Assembly: GCA_041645495.1 (NCBI GenBank)
Contig: JBAZPZ010000013.1
Coordinates: 1-33,596, forward strand
Direction of reading: 5' to 3'
Origin: 0-14-0-20-45-22 sp041645495
Lineage (GTDB): Bacteria; Fidelibacterota; UBA2242
DNA: 33,596 nucleotides
The notes under the pieces were generated by a model. That model was not told the DNA's origin, did no database searches, and was given only the letters and a program-made list of their open reading frames with translations. How positions within the stretch are numbered: position 1 is the first letter of the stretch; every line of letters starts with the position of its first letter. A program made the position numbers and the translations under genes. Of the stretch, positions 9,212-18,612 are shown in pieces.

Positions 9212-9730
9212 GTGAAAAAATTTACTACGATCGCAATTTACTTTATATTGGCTTTAACTGCATTCGCACAAGAGCCCGCTAAAACAGTCATTACACCGAA
9301 TATACGGAATACGGACAGATCAAGCACCTCTCGATATATTTTCAGCCCGGGAACCGACGCACTGCTGATGACCGTCAAGATTTGGGGTGAAGTCGTCAAA
9401 CCGGGACTTTACGATATTCCGATCGGAACGGACTTGATCGAACTTCTGTCCTCGGCAGGCGGACCGACGACACGTGCTAAACTTTCCCGGATTAAGATCA
9501 TTCACGCCTCGACGACCGAAGGAGCCGGCGGAGTTGTGACTGTAGATGTTGCCGATTTTCTCAAAAATGGCGACTCGAAACTCATTCCGGAAATCAAACC
9601 AAACGACACGATCGTCGTACCGGTCAAGCCGACGCAATATATCCTGACATCTCTCTCGTGGACGCAGCAGGTCTTGAGTTTAGTCTCGATCTATTCGATG
9701 GTCTTGTACTATACATCCATCGCAAAATAG
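9212..9730 (+). CDS. Small exported SLBB-domain protein (polysaccharide-export-like)
   Basis: A 172-residue protein with signal peptide MKKFTTIAIYFILALTAFAQ. A single SLBB domain spans about residues 50-135 (IWGEVVKPGLYDIPIGTDLIELLSSAGGPT, then IKPNDTIVVP). A hydrophobic C-terminal segment (LSLVSIYSMVLYYTSI) could span a membrane. SLBB domains are known from Wza-type exporters and bind extended polymers, but the Poly_export domain of Wza is missing, so this is not a full exporter. It starts with GTG at 9212 behind AAGGAG, 9 bases after the lipoprotein stop. It is likely the last gene of the envelope block begun by the PorU-like gene. Confidence 0.8.
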   Translation: MKKFTTIAIYFILALTAFAQEPAKTVITPNIRNTDRSSTSRYIFSPGTDALLMTVKIWGEVVKPGLYDIPIGTDLIELLSSAGGPTTRAKLSRIKIIHASTTEGAGGVVTVDVADFLKNGDSKLIPEIKPNDTIVVPVKPTQYILTSLSWTQQVLSLVSIYSMVLYYTSIAK

Positions 9731-9765
9731 TGTTTTGTTTAATTTAAAAAAGTAGGAGTTACGAA

Positions 9766-10233
9766 ATGATCGATTCCATTGATGTTCAAATCCTGGACAT
9801 TCTTCAAAAAGACGGTCGAATTCAAAGAAATCGCATTGCCGAGATGGTCGGTTTGACAATCCCGGCAGTGAGCGAAAGAATGAAAAAACTCGAAAAGAAG
9901 GGCATCATCGCCGGTTATCATGCCAAAATCAACAATCTGGCCATCGGCAAAGATGTTACAGCCTTCGTCTTCGTCACGACTTCCCCGTCGAACAATTATG
10001 ATGAGTTCGTCAAACGGAGCAGAGAAACCAGCGATATCATTGAATGTCATTCCATTACCGGTGAAGGGTCGCATCTTCTCAAAATACAGACCGACAATAC
10101 TTCCACATTGGAAAAATTGTTATCCAGAATTCAATCCTGGCCTGGCGTTTTGCAGACGCGCACCTATATCGTTTTGTCGAGTTACAAAGATCATTCGGCG
10201 CTCCAGCCTGCCGATTCACTGATCAAGAAATAA
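9766..10233 (+). CDS. Lrp/AsnC-family transcriptional regulator
   Basis: A 155-residue protein of normal Lrp/AsnC length. The N-terminal winged helix-turn-helix is clear (LDILQKDGRIQRNRIAEMV, then TIPAVSERMKKLEKKGIIAGY). The C-terminal RAM ligand/oligomerisation domain begins near residue 70 (VTAFVFVTTS, ECHSITGEGSHLLKIQT). Such proteins control amino-acid metabolism or act more globally. The effector and targets cannot be read here. ATG at 9766 follows TAGGAG. The 35-base gap from the SLBB gene and the hairpin downstream suggest it may be a small separate unit. Confidence 0.92.
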   Translation: MIDSIDVQILDILQKDGRIQRNRIAEMVGLTIPAVSERMKKLEKKGIIAGYHAKINNLAIGKDVTAFVFVTTSPSNNYDEFVKRSRETSDIIECHSITGEGSHLLKIQTDNTSTLEKLLSRIQSWPGVLQTRTYIVLSSYKDHSALQPADSLIKK

Positions 10234-10245
10234 AGTTTAAATCGT

Positions 10246-10272
10246 TCGGCAGAGGCGTCTCGTCTCTGCCGA
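10246..10272 (+). terminator. Hairpin after the Lrp-family gene, possible terminator
   Basis: TCGGCAGAG (10246-10254) pairs with CTCTGCCGA (10264-10272), a 9-bp GC-rich stem that can extend by one G-T and one C-G pair. There is no real T-run after it, so intrinsic termination is uncertain. It may instead be a regulatory or transcript-end structure between the regulator and prfB. Confidence 0.4.
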
Positions 10273-10337
10273 TTCTCTGGATCTTGTCTGGTTGTGATAT
10301 TTTCAATTTCGCTCTCGTGCGGAAGATAGGTTAATTT

Positions 10338-11445
10338 ATGTTTATCGAATTGAAATCCGAAATCGCTGCCATCGAACCGAAACTTGCCGAACTGCGGAGG
10401 TTTCTTTGACGTTGACGAGAAATTAAAACTCACCGACTCGCTCAAAGTTCTGACCGCCGACCCCAATTTCTGGAACGATCAGGAAAAGGCGCAATCGATC
10501 TTTCAACAAATTCGAGTCCTCGAGACCTCCATTTTGTCGTACCAATCGCTTAAATCCTCTTTTAAGGAAATTATAGAATTGGTCGATCTGGCTAAGGAAG
10601 AGAATGACGAATCGATCCTTCCCGAAGTCGGTCGAATGGTCGTGGATTTAAAACATCGTTTGGACAATGTCGAACTTCAAACACTTTTAAGCGGCGAGGA
10701 CGACGCCAAAAACGCCATTCTGACCATTCATCCGGGCGCCGGTGGGACAGAATCACAGGATTGGGCGCAAATGTTGCTTCGTATGTATCAACGCTGGATC
10801 GAACGTTCGGGACGCGAACACAAGATCATCGACTTTCTGGAAGGCGAAGGCGCTGGGATCAAGGACGTTGCGATGGAAGTGAAGGGCGAATTCTCTTACG
10901 GTTACCTTAAATCCGAAGCGGGAATTCACCGACTTGTCCGCATCTCGCCATTCGACGCCAATCATCGCCGCCATACTTCCTTCGCTTCGGTGTTCGTCTA
11001 TCCGGAAATCGATGACGACATCGAGGTCGATATCAATCCGGACGATCTGAAAATCGACACTTTCCGAGCAAGCGGCGCGGGCGGACAACACGTCAACAAA
11101 ACCGATTCGGCGATCCGGATTACACATCTTCCGACCGGCATTGTCGTTCAGTGTCAAAACGAGCGGAGTCAATTCAAGAATAAAGCCGGCGCGATGAAAA
11201 TCCTGCGTGCCCGACTTTACCAGCATTATAAAGAGGAACGTGACAAGGAACGATCGGAAATCGAAAAAACTAAAAAGGACATTTCCTGGGGAAATCAAAT
11301 TCGTTCCTACGTCTTCCAACCATACACGCTCGTGAAAGATCATCGCACCAAACACGAGAGCGGCAACATTCAGGCGGTGATGGACGGCGACATCGACGAA
11401 TTCCTCCGCCAGTTTCTCGTCATGAACACCAATAAGGAGAAATAA
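10338..11445 (+). CDS. prfB: Peptide chain release factor 2, expressed by programmed +1 frameshift
   Basis: RF2 releases nascent peptides at UGA and UAA. Translation starts at ATG 10338 and runs 23 codons to CTT (10404-10406), followed by in-frame TGA. Skipping T10407 continues as GAC (10408-), giving one 368-residue protein (N-terminus MFIELKSEIAAIEPK, then DVDEKLKLTD). Both class hallmarks are present: the stop-codon recognition tripeptide SPF (about residues 203-205) and the GGQ hydrolysis motif (248-250), almost the same positions as in E. coli RF2. The gene must not be annotated as broken, nor as starting at the downstream frame. lysS starts 4 bases after the stop. Confidence 0.97.
10395..10410 (+). 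other. RF2 autoregulatory +1 frameshift site
   Basis: The string CGGAGG-TTT-CTT-TGA-C has every element of the known prfB recoding site: an internal Shine-Dalgarno (10395-10400), a 3-base spacer, the slippery CTT, and the poor-context stop TGA-C. In the well-studied enterobacterial site, low RF2 lets the ribosome slip +1 and make more RF2. The same control is inferred here from sequence identity of the elements. Confidence 0.95.
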
Positions 11446-11449
11446 ACCG

Positions 11450-12949
11450 TTGAACAATCCCGATCCGACTACCGGTAAATCTCTCGCTGAAATCCTCACC
11501 ATTCGGCGCGAAAAATTGGACAAAATCCGCGAACTGAACATCCAACCGTTCGCTTATGAGTTCGACAAAACGCATACGACCGCTGAAATCGTCTCCCGCT
11601 ACGACGAACTTTTTGAAAATACCGACGTCGCGATCGCCGGCCGCATCATGGCGATCCGCAAAATGGGAAAAGCCAGTTTTTGCCATATTCAGGATGAATT
11701 GGGACGGGTTCAGGTCTATTTCAAAGCAGACACTTTGGGTGAAACAGGCTGGCAATTATACAATCTGTTAGACATCGGCGACATCATCGGCGTCAACGGA
11801 AAAGTGTTCAAAACGCACACCGGCGAAATCACCGTCGTCTCTGAAAAACTGTCCATTCTGGCAAAAAATCTCCGCCCGATTCCCATCGTGAAGGAAAAAG
11901 ACGGAACGATCTTTGACGCATTTACCGATAAGGAACAGCGCTACCGTCAACGCTATCTGGATTTGATCGTCAATCCGCAGGTCAAAGAGGTTTTCCGCAA
12001 CCGGAGCCGGATCGTCCAGTGGACGCGCGATTTCCTGAACTCACACGGATTTCTGGAAGTCGATACGCCCGTTCTTCAACCGATTTACGGCGGTGCGAAC
12101 GCCCGTCCGTTCAAGACATTTTACAACGCACTGGGCAGAGATTTTTATTTGAGAATTGCCGACGAGTTGTACTTAAAACGGCTCATCATCGGCGGTTTTG
12201 AAAAAGTTTATGAGATCGGGAAAAATTTCCGAAACGAAGGCGTTGACCGCAACCACAATCCCGAATTCACATTGCTGGAATTTTACCAGACTTACGTGGA
12301 TTACAATTTCCTGATGGATTTTGTGGAAGCCTATTTCAAGTTTATTTGTGAAAAACTCGGCAATTACAAGATTCCCTTTGGCGATGCGGTCATCGATTTT
12401 TCAGTGCCGTTCCGCCGGGCGAAAATGTTCGATTTGCTGGAATCGGCGATCGGAAAAGACATCAGCCGGTTCACCGAATCGGAACTGCGCGCGCTCTGCG
12501 TCGAAAAAGGAATCGCCGTCAAGCCGAATTACACTTACGGCAAATTCGTTGAACTCCTATTCGACGAATTTGTCGAAGGCGATCTCGTCCAGCCGACGTT
12601 CGTCACCGATTATCCGAAGGCGATCTCGCCGCTCGCCAAATCCAAACGCGACGGCTCAACCGAAATCGTCGAGAGGTTCGAACTTTTCATCGCCGGGCAG
12701 GAATTTTCCAACGCCTTCAGCGAACTGAACGACCCGATCGACCAACGCGAACGCTTGGAAAATCAGAACCGACTCAGAGAACTTGGCGACGAAGAGGCGC
12801 AATCGATGGACGAAGATTTCGTTCTCGGCATGGAATATGGCATGCCACCGACCGGTGGCGTCGGAGTCGGCATCGACCGCGTCGTCATGCTTTTCACGAA
12901 TCAGCGCTCGATCAAAGACGTCATTCTGTTCCCGCAAATGCGGACATAA
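11450..12949 (+). CDS. lysS: Lysyl-tRNA synthetase, class II
   Basis: A 499-residue cytosolic enzyme charging tRNA-Lys. It has an N-terminal OB-fold anticodon-binding domain (VAIAGRIMAIRKMGKASFCHIQD). The class II core follows: GGANARPFKTFYNALGRDFY, the motif-2 region YEIGKNFRNEGVDRNHNPEFT, and the motif-3 segment GGVGVGIDRVVMLFTNQ. Length is typical. TTG at 11450 is chosen because AAGGAG lies 10 bases upstream and the N-terminus matches the family. It sits 4 bases after prfB and 9 bases before the first Lol permease, so prfB-lysS-lol is probably one operon. Confidence 0.97.
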   Translation: MNNPDPTTGKSLAEILTIRREKLDKIRELNIQPFAYEFDKTHTTAEIVSRYDELFENTDVAIAGRIMAIRKMGKASFCHIQDELGRVQVYFKADTLGETGWQLYNLLDIGDIIGVNGKVFKTHTGEITVVSEKLSILAKNLRPIPIVKEKDGTIFDAFTDKEQRYRQRYLDLIVNPQVKEVFRNRSRIVQWTRDFLNSHGFLEVDTPVLQPIYGGANARPFKTFYNALGRDFYLRIADELYLKRLIIGGFEKVYEIGKNFRNEGVDRNHNPEFTLLEFYQTYVDYNFLMDFVEAYFKFICEKLGNYKIPFGDAVIDFSVPFRRAKMFDLLESAIGKDISRFTESELRALCVEKGIAVKPNYTYGKFVELLFDEFVEGDLVQPTFVTDYPKAISPLAKSKRDGSTEIVERFELFIAGQEFSNAFSELNDPIDQRERLENQNRLRELGDEEAQSMDEDFVLGMEYGMPPTGGVGVGIDRVVMLFTNQRSIKDVILFPQMRT

Positions 12950-12958
12950 GGCGAACGG

Positions 12959-14179
12959 ATGTCTCTCCCCTATTTTATCGCCAAACGACATCTGTTCAGC
13001 CATCATAAAATTGGGTACGTTTCCTTCATCAGCATCATATCGATCATCGGACTCGCCGTCGGCGTCGCCGCTCTGCTTCTTACGATTTCGATCCTGAACG
13101 GTTTTGAAAAGGAAATCAAAACCAAATTGATCAGTTTCGACGCGCACATTCGCGTTCGGCTTTTTTACGAGGATTCCATCGATCCGGCAAATACCGTCAA
13201 AAGCGAGATCGAAAAGTTCAAATCCGTCCGATCGGTCGCGCCGTATGTTCATGCCAACGTCATCATCCGCCGCGGAAACGAGACGGACGGCGTCATTCTG
13301 GAAGGAATCACCGAGTCCGAATTTCCCCAGACGCTCGACATCAATCGCTTCGTCAAAGAAGGCGCCTTACAATTCCGAACCAACGACGGCTCGGATGGAA
13401 TTGTCATCGGAAGAAAACTTTCGCAGACACTCGAAGCTGGCGTCGGCGATAAAGTCTTTTTGTTTGTGCTTCATCCTAAAAATAATCCGACCAACAGGCC
13501 GAAGATCGGCGTTTTTACAGTCACCGGCATTTATGAATCCGGAATCGCCGATTACGACGACATTTTCGTCTATACAAGTCTCTCCGCCGCCCAACAATTA
13601 TTCGATCTGGGCGACCGGTTCACCGGCTACCAGATCCTTCTCGACGATCCCAATCAGGCTGAAATCGTCGCCGCGCAGATCAATCAACAACTCGGTTATC
13701 CCTATCACGCACTTAGTTGGATCAATCTTCACATGAACCTGTTCAACTGGCTGAAAGTCCAGCGCATACCGATTCTTCTCATTTTTGGATTGATCGCGCT
13801 CGTTGCGATCGTCAACGTCGTCAGTTCGTTGATGATGATCGTCATCGAAAAAACGCATGACATCGGGATTTTGATGGCGGTCGGTGTCAACCGGAAGCAA
13901 GTCACCCGGATTTTCCTGATCGAAGGCGTTCTGATCGGGCTGGCGGGAACGATTCTCGGCTTTTCGTTGGCATTGGGCATTGCGTGGCTTCAAATCCGGT
14001 TTTCGCTGATTTCCATTCCGAAAGACGTCTATTTCATGAGCAAATTGCCGGTTTTGTTAGACTGGAAGAATTTCCTCGTTATCGGAATATTTTCGATGAT
14101 CTGCTCGACTCTCGCAACGATATATCCGACGATCAAAGCCGTATCCCTTTCACCCAGCGAGACGACCCGATATGAATAA
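12959..14179 (+). CDS. lolC: Lipoprotein-releasing ABC transporter permease, LolC/LolE family (first copy)
   Basis: A 406-residue inner-membrane protein with LolC/E topology: one membrane helix near residues 20-45 (SIISIIGLAVGVAALLLTIS), a large periplasmic MacB-like domain, then three C-terminal helices (~275-300, ~318-345, ~375-395). The N-terminal pattern with LNGFEKEIK is family-specific. With LolD it extracts outer-membrane lipoproteins from the inner membrane. It overlaps the second permease by 8 bases. Which of the two copies corresponds to LolC and which to LolE cannot be decided by eye, so the symbols are provisional. Confidence 0.88.
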   Translation: MSLPYFIAKRHLFSHHKIGYVSFISIISIIGLAVGVAALLLTISILNGFEKEIKTKLISFDAHIRVRLFYEDSIDPANTVKSEIEKFKSVRSVAPYVHANVIIRRGNETDGVILEGITESEFPQTLDINRFVKEGALQFRTNDGSDGIVIGRKLSQTLEAGVGDKVFLFVLHPKNNPTNRPKIGVFTVTGIYESGIADYDDIFVYTSLSAAQQLFDLGDRFTGYQILLDDPNQAEIVAAQINQQLGYPYHALSWINLHMNLFNWLKVQRIPILLIFGLIALVAIVNVVSSLMMIVIEKTHDIGILMAVGVNRKQVTRIFLIEGVLIGLAGTILGFSLALGIAWLQIRFSLISIPKDVYFMSKLPVLLDWKNFLVIGIFSMICSTLATIYPTIKAVSLSPSETTRYE

Positions 14180-15395
14180 GAACCTCCTGACATGGATCGC
14201 TTATCGGTACTTTCGTTCCAAAAAACGGACGGGCTGGATTTCTTTTACTTCATGGGTTTCGGTCGTAGGCATCGGAATCGGCGCATTTGCTCTGCTCGTG
14301 ACATTGAGCGTGCTGAACGGATTCGAATCCGAGATCACGCGGCGGGTCATCGACGTCGAATCGCACATTCGCGTCACCGGAAACGATCTGACAAACGAAG
14401 ATATTTCGATCGTTCAGGCGACGTTGAAAGATGAAAATGTTCGCGACATCAGTCCGTTTATCGGCAAGAAATCCATTTTATCGACGAACGGCGCCGAAGC
14501 CGTCGTTCGGATCAAAGCGATCGATTCGCTCGCCCTGACGCGCCTTGTTCCGAAAGCGAATGCCATTCAGCGCGGCGACAATTCGTTCGTCTCTCCCGTT
14601 TCCGATCTGCCGGGAATTCTCCTCGGTTTCCGGCTGGCCGACCAATTGGGACTTTATCTCGGCGACACGGTGTCGGTCATCAATCCGCTGTCGATGAGCG
14701 GCATGTTCGACGTTCCGATCGTCGGACAATTCGTTCTGACAGGCGTTTTCAAACTTGACCTGTTCGATTATGACGACAATCTGGCGTTCATCGAACTTGC
14801 CGAAGGACAGAATATTTTCGACATGCCCGGGCTTTATTCCGGGATAGACATCCGCTTCAACAACTATCAAAATATCGACGAGATCGGTCGGAAATTGGAA
14901 AAAGAACTCGGCCCAACCCGTTATATTTCCACATGGGAAACTCAGCACCGGACGCTTTTCGGCGCAATGAAATTAGAAAAGTACGGTAGTTTCATCGCCT
15001 TGAGTTTCATTATTCTCGTCGCTATTTTTAATCTCACCAGTTCGCTCGTCATGTTAGTCATGGAAAAAATCCGGGAGATCGGCATGCTTCAGGCACTTGG
15101 CTTGAATCAGAAATTGATCCGTGGAATTTTTCTCCGGCTGGGAATGCTGATCGGTAGCATCGGTCTCGGGATCGGTTTGACTTTTTCACTCGTACTATGT
15201 CTGCTCCAGCAATTCTACCGGTTCATTCCGCTTCCGTCGGTCTATTTTATCCCGTACCTGCCGATGGAAGTTCACTGGATCGACATCGTCGCTATCGCTG
15301 TGGCTGGCATTTTACTAATTTTTATCGGAACGCTTTACCCGATTCGTCAGGTCGGCAAATTATTGCCCGTGGAGGCTATTCAATATGAAAAATGA
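14172..15395 (+). CDS. lolE: Lipoprotein-releasing ABC transporter permease, LolC/LolE family (second copy)
   Basis: A 407-residue paralogue of the preceding gene with the same layout. The N-terminus is YRYFRSKKRTGWISFTSWVS, then a first helix and LNGFESEITRR. The periplasmic domain runs to about residue 270 and three C-terminal helices follow. The family cue LVMEKIREIGMLQALG lies in the cytoplasmic loop after helix 2. The pair differs enough to suggest a true LolC/LolE heterodimer rather than a recent duplication. It overlaps the ATPase gene by 11 bases. Confidence 0.88.
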   Translation: MNKNLLTWIAYRYFRSKKRTGWISFTSWVSVVGIGIGAFALLVTLSVLNGFESEITRRVIDVESHIRVTGNDLTNEDISIVQATLKDENVRDISPFIGKKSILSTNGAEAVVRIKAIDSLALTRLVPKANAIQRGDNSFVSPVSDLPGILLGFRLADQLGLYLGDTVSVINPLSMSGMFDVPIVGQFVLTGVFKLDLFDYDDNLAFIELAEGQNIFDMPGLYSGIDIRFNNYQNIDEIGRKLEKELGPTRYISTWETQHRTLFGAMKLEKYGSFIALSFIILVAIFNLTSSLVMLVMEKIREIGMLQALGLNQKLIRGIFLRLGMLIGSIGLGIGLTFSLVLCLLQQFYRFIPLPSVYFIPYLPMEVHWIDIVAIAVAGILLIFIGTLYPIRQVGKLLPVEAIQYEK

Positions 15396-16077
15396 GATCG
15401 AAATTCCCTTGCTCGACGTTTGTCACGTTTCCAAATCGTTTCATAACGACGGCCACGAAGTTTGCGTCCTAAAAGATCTTTCCTTCGCTGTCAAAGAAGG
15501 CGAAGTTGTCGCCGTCATGGGACCATCCGGAATCGGCAAATCGACATTGTTGAATCTCATCGGAACGCTCGACAAACCGGATTCCGGCAAGATTCTATTT
15601 CAGGGAAAATCGCCGTTCCTGCTGTCCGATCCCGAAATCGCGCGTTTCCGAAACGGTTCCATCGGGTTTGTTTTCCAATTTCATCACCTTCTACCGGAAT
15701 TTACTGCTCTGGAAAATGTCATGATTCCGAACATGGTTTACCGCAACGATCTACGAAAAACCGAAGAACTCGCCCGTGACATTTTGGGCCGCGTTGGACT
15801 TCAGGACAGGATTCGGCATCGCCCGTCCGCGCTTTCCGGCGGTGAAAGACAACGCGTCGCCATCGCCCGCGCGCTCATCAACAATCCGAAAGTCGTCCTC
15901 GCCGACGAACCGTCCGGGAATCTCGACGCCGAAAACAGTTCGATGCTGATCGACCTGATCCTCGACCTCAACCGGAAATACGGGACGACGTTTATCATCG
16001 CCACTCATAACGCAGAAATTGCCGAAAGATCGCACCGAATCATCCATCTCCGGAAGACCGCGTCCGTCAATTCATGA
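15385..16077 (+). CDS. lolD: Lipoprotein-releasing ABC transporter ATP-binding protein LolD
   Basis: A 230-residue cytosolic ABC ATPase. Walker A is GPSGIGKST (residues 46-54, with Ile where Ser is commoner), the signature is LSGGERQRVAIARAL, Walker B is VVLADEPSGNLD, and the switch histidine is in IIATHN. The 'EPSGNLD' and overall length fit the LolD/MacB subgroup. It is translationally coupled to two LolC/E permeases, completing a LolCDE-type complex that powers lipoprotein release to the carrier LolA. LolA is not in the window. The multiple predicted lipoproteins in this window would be plausible clients. Confidence 0.93.
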   Translation: MKNEIEIPLLDVCHVSKSFHNDGHEVCVLKDLSFAVKEGEVVAVMGPSGIGKSTLLNLIGTLDKPDSGKILFQGKSPFLLSDPEIARFRNGSIGFVFQFHHLLPEFTALENVMIPNMVYRNDLRKTEELARDILGRVGLQDRIRHRPSALSGGERQRVAIARALINNPKVVLADEPSGNLDAENSSMLIDLILDLNRKYGTTFIIATHNAEIAERSHRIIHLRKTASVNS

Positions 16078-16085
16078 AAGTTTCA

Positions 16086-16114
16086 TTGATTTAGTGCGGG
16101 AACCGATTTATATT
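16086..16114 (+). promoter_or_regulatory. Candidate sigma-70-type promoter for clpC
   Basis: TTGATT (16086-16091), a 17-base spacer and TATATT (16109-16114) lie about 30 bases before the clpC start, in the 66-base gap after lolD. The same -35 and spacing recur before the tRNA genes. No CtsR-type direct repeat or CIRCE element is visible in this gap. Confidence 0.5.
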
Positions 16115-16143
16115 TTAACAGAAAAAATAGAGTAACGTTTGAT

Positions 16144-18597
16144 ATGAAAGAGAATTTTTCAAGGAAAATACAGCAGGTCGTCCGGCTCGCCCGCGAAGAA
16201 GCCATTCGGCTCGACCACAACTATATCGGCAGTGAACATCTACTTTTAGCCATGCTCAAACTCGAACAGAGCGTCACGATCGAAATTCTTATGAACATGG
16301 ATGTTGATATTGACGAATTGATCAAGTCCGTCGAAGAATCCACGCAGGCCCGCGGCGGCACGATGATGGTTGGCAGGCTTCCGCTGACGAAACAGGCGGA
16401 AAACGTCCTGAGAAACGCATATACCGAGGCGCAAAATGTCGGCTCGGAAGTCATCGGCGACGAACATCTTTTCCTCTCTCTACTCAAGGAACAGGAAGGT
16501 TCCGCCGTGCGGACACTTTCCGCTTACGGCATCGATTACTATAATTTTAAAAACGAAATGACCAATCCGTTGACCAATAAATCGAAGCCGACACGTGCTG
16601 AAAAGAAATCCGTCAAAACGCCGGCGCTCGACCATTTTTCACGCGACATCACCGAAAAAGCGCGGAAAGGTGAATTAGACCCTGTCATCGGACGCGACAA
16701 AGAGATCGAACGCGTTGCCCAGATTCTGTCACGCCGGAAGAAAAATAATCCCGTTCTGATCGGTGAACCGGGCGTCGGCAAAACCGCGATCGCCGAAGGT
16801 TTGGCGCTTCGTGTGGTTGCCAAGAAAGTACCGCGCCTCCTTCAAAACAAACGCATTGTCGAACTCGATCTCGCCGCCATCGTCGCCGGAACAAAGTACC
16901 GCGGACAGTTTGAAGAGCGAATCAAAACGATCATGCAGGAACTGGAACACGCGGACGACGTGATATTGTTCATCGACGAATTACACACGCTCGTCGGAGC
17001 CGGAAGCGCATCCGGCTCGCTGGACGCTTCCAACATGTTCAAACCAGCGTTGGCGCGCGGCGAACTCCGATGCATCGGCGCGACTACTCTCGACGAGTAC
17101 CGCAAATTCATCGAAAAAGATGGCGCACTCGAAAGAAGATTTCAGAAAGTCATCATCAATCCGCCGTCGCGGGAAGAATCACTCGACATTCTCAAAGGAC
17201 TCCGCACGCCATACGAAGAGCATCATAAGGTCAAATATGATGATAAGGCGCTCTGGATTGCCGTCGAACTCAGCGACCGGTACATCACGGACAAATACTT
17301 GCCGGACAAGGCGATTGACGTGATGGACGAAGCCGGTTCGCGCGTGCATTTGCGCGATGTTAATGTCCCGGTGGAAATCGTCGAACTTGAAAAGAAAGCC
17401 GATGACATCACGCATCTGAAAGAGCAGGTCGTTCGGGACCAGAATTTTGAAAAAGCCGCCGAACTGCGCGATCAGGAACGAAAAGTCAAAGACTTGCTGA
17501 AAAAGGCGCAGGAAAACTGGGAAGCCACACAGGATAAAGAACGAATTGTCGTAACCGAAGACGATGTTGCCGACGTTGTTGCCATGATGACAGGCATTCC
17601 TGTCAACCGGATCGCCGAGTCGGAAAATAAAAAACTATTGGTCATGGAAGAAGAACTGAGAAAGCACATCGTCGGACAGGACAAAGCTATTCAGGCGATT
17701 TCCAGCGCCATCCGACGCGCGCGCGCCGGGTTGAAAGATCCGAAACGTCCTATCGGTTCTTTCCTCTTTTTAGGACCGACAGGCGTCGGCAAGACCGAAC
17801 TCGCCAAGGTAATCGCGGAATACATTTTTGACAGCCCGAACGCGCTCGTCAAGATCGACATGTCGGAGTACATGGAAAAATTCGCCGTTTCGCGACTCAT
17901 CGGTGCGCCTCCCGGTTATGTCGGCTACGAAGAAGGCGGCGAATTGACGGAAAAAATCCGTCGGCAACCATACTCGGTCGTCCTTTTTGATGAAATCGAA
18001 AAGGCGCACAGGGACGTTTTCAATATCCTGCTCCAAATCTTTGATGACGGCGTTCTAACGGATAGTTACGGCAGACGCGTGGACTTCAAGAATACGATCA
18101 TCATCATGACTTCAAACATTGGTTCGCGGCATTTAAAAAACGCCTCATTCGGATTCTCGAAAGAAAATATCGAAACTGAATATGAATCGATTCGGAAACG
18201 ACTGTTAGATGAAACTACCAAAATGTTCAATCCGGAATTTCTGAATCGCATCGACGATCCGATCGTCTTCCGCCCGCTCTCGCGCGAAGACGTTCTCCAG
18301 ATTATCGACATTCAGCTGAAATCGATCATGAAACGCCTCCAGACCAGCAATACGACACTCGTTTTTGACGATCTGGCCAAAGAGGTGATTCTGGAAAACG
18401 GATTTAAACCGGAATTCGGCGCCAGACCGCTGAGACGGGCAATTCAAACGTTGATCGAAGATCCCATCGCCGAGCAGATGTTGCAGGGAAAGTTGACGAA
18501 AAACGCACCGATTCGCATCACCGCCGAAGATCGTAAAATTATTTTCTTACAGACGGAGCCGAACGCGAGAATTTTCGCATCTCCTTCAAATAATTAA
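16144..18597 (+). CDS. clpC: ATP-dependent Clp protease ATP-binding subunit ClpC
   Basis: An 817-residue Hsp100 unfoldase that feeds substrates to ClpP. Domains in order: an N-terminal Clp_N double repeat (1-145, DHNYIGSEHLLLAMLKLE), AAA+ domain 1 with Walker A GEPGVGKT (207-214) and FIDELHTLVGAG, and a UVR-type coiled insert (~425-460, EKAAELRDQERKVKDLL). AAA+ domain 2 follows, with Walker A GPTGVGKT (544-551) and GAPPGYVGYEEGG, then the D2-small domain. The UVR insert and short middle domain distinguish ClpC from ClpB. Neither mcsA/mcsB nor ctsR is adjacent. No strong Shine-Dalgarno precedes ATG 16144, but the N-terminus matches the family. Confidence 0.96.
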   Translation: MKENFSRKIQQVVRLAREEAIRLDHNYIGSEHLLLAMLKLEQSVTIEILMNMDVDIDELIKSVEESTQARGGTMMVGRLPLTKQAENVLRNAYTEAQNVGSEVIGDEHLFLSLLKEQEGSAVRTLSAYGIDYYNFKNEMTNPLTNKSKPTRAEKKSVKTPALDHFSRDITEKARKGELDPVIGRDKEIERVAQILSRRKKNNPVLIGEPGVGKTAIAEGLALRVVAKKVPRLLQNKRIVELDLAAIVAGTKYRGQFEERIKTIMQELEHADDVILFIDELHTLVGAGSASGSLDASNMFKPALARGELRCIGATTLDEYRKFIEKDGALERRFQKVIINPPSREESLDILKGLRTPYEEHHKVKYDDKALWIAVELSDRYITDKYLPDKAIDVMDEAGSRVHLRDVNVPVEIVELEKKADDITHLKEQVVRDQNFEKAAELRDQERKVKDLLKKAQENWEATQDKERIVVTEDDVADVVAMMTGIPVNRIAESENKKLLVMEEELRKHIVGQDKAIQAISSAIRRARAGLKDPKRPIGSFLFLGPTGVGKTELAKVIAEYIFDSPNALVKIDMSEYMEKFAVSRLIGAPPGYVGYEEGGELTEKIRRQPYSVVLFDEIEKAHRDVFNILLQIFDDGVLTDSYGRRVDFKNTIIIMTSNIGSRHLKNASFGFSKENIETEYESIRKRLLDETTKMFNPEFLNRIDDPIVFRPLSREDVLQIIDIQLKSIMKRLQTSNTTLVFDDLAKEVILENGFKPEFGARPLRRAIQTLIEDPIAEQMLQGKLTKNAPIRITAEDRKIIFLQTEPNARIFASPSNN

Positions 18598-18612
18598 TAC
18601 AATCGGACAATA

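Noticed and set aside
10338..10409. Apparent premature stop (TGA) suggesting a broken prfB
   Set aside because: The stop is the canonical recoding site of RF2; the downstream frame continues with all motifs intact.
10753..11541. A 262-codon minus-strand open frame over prfB and the lysS start
   Set aside because: Both underlying genes are certain and the antisense product resembles no family.
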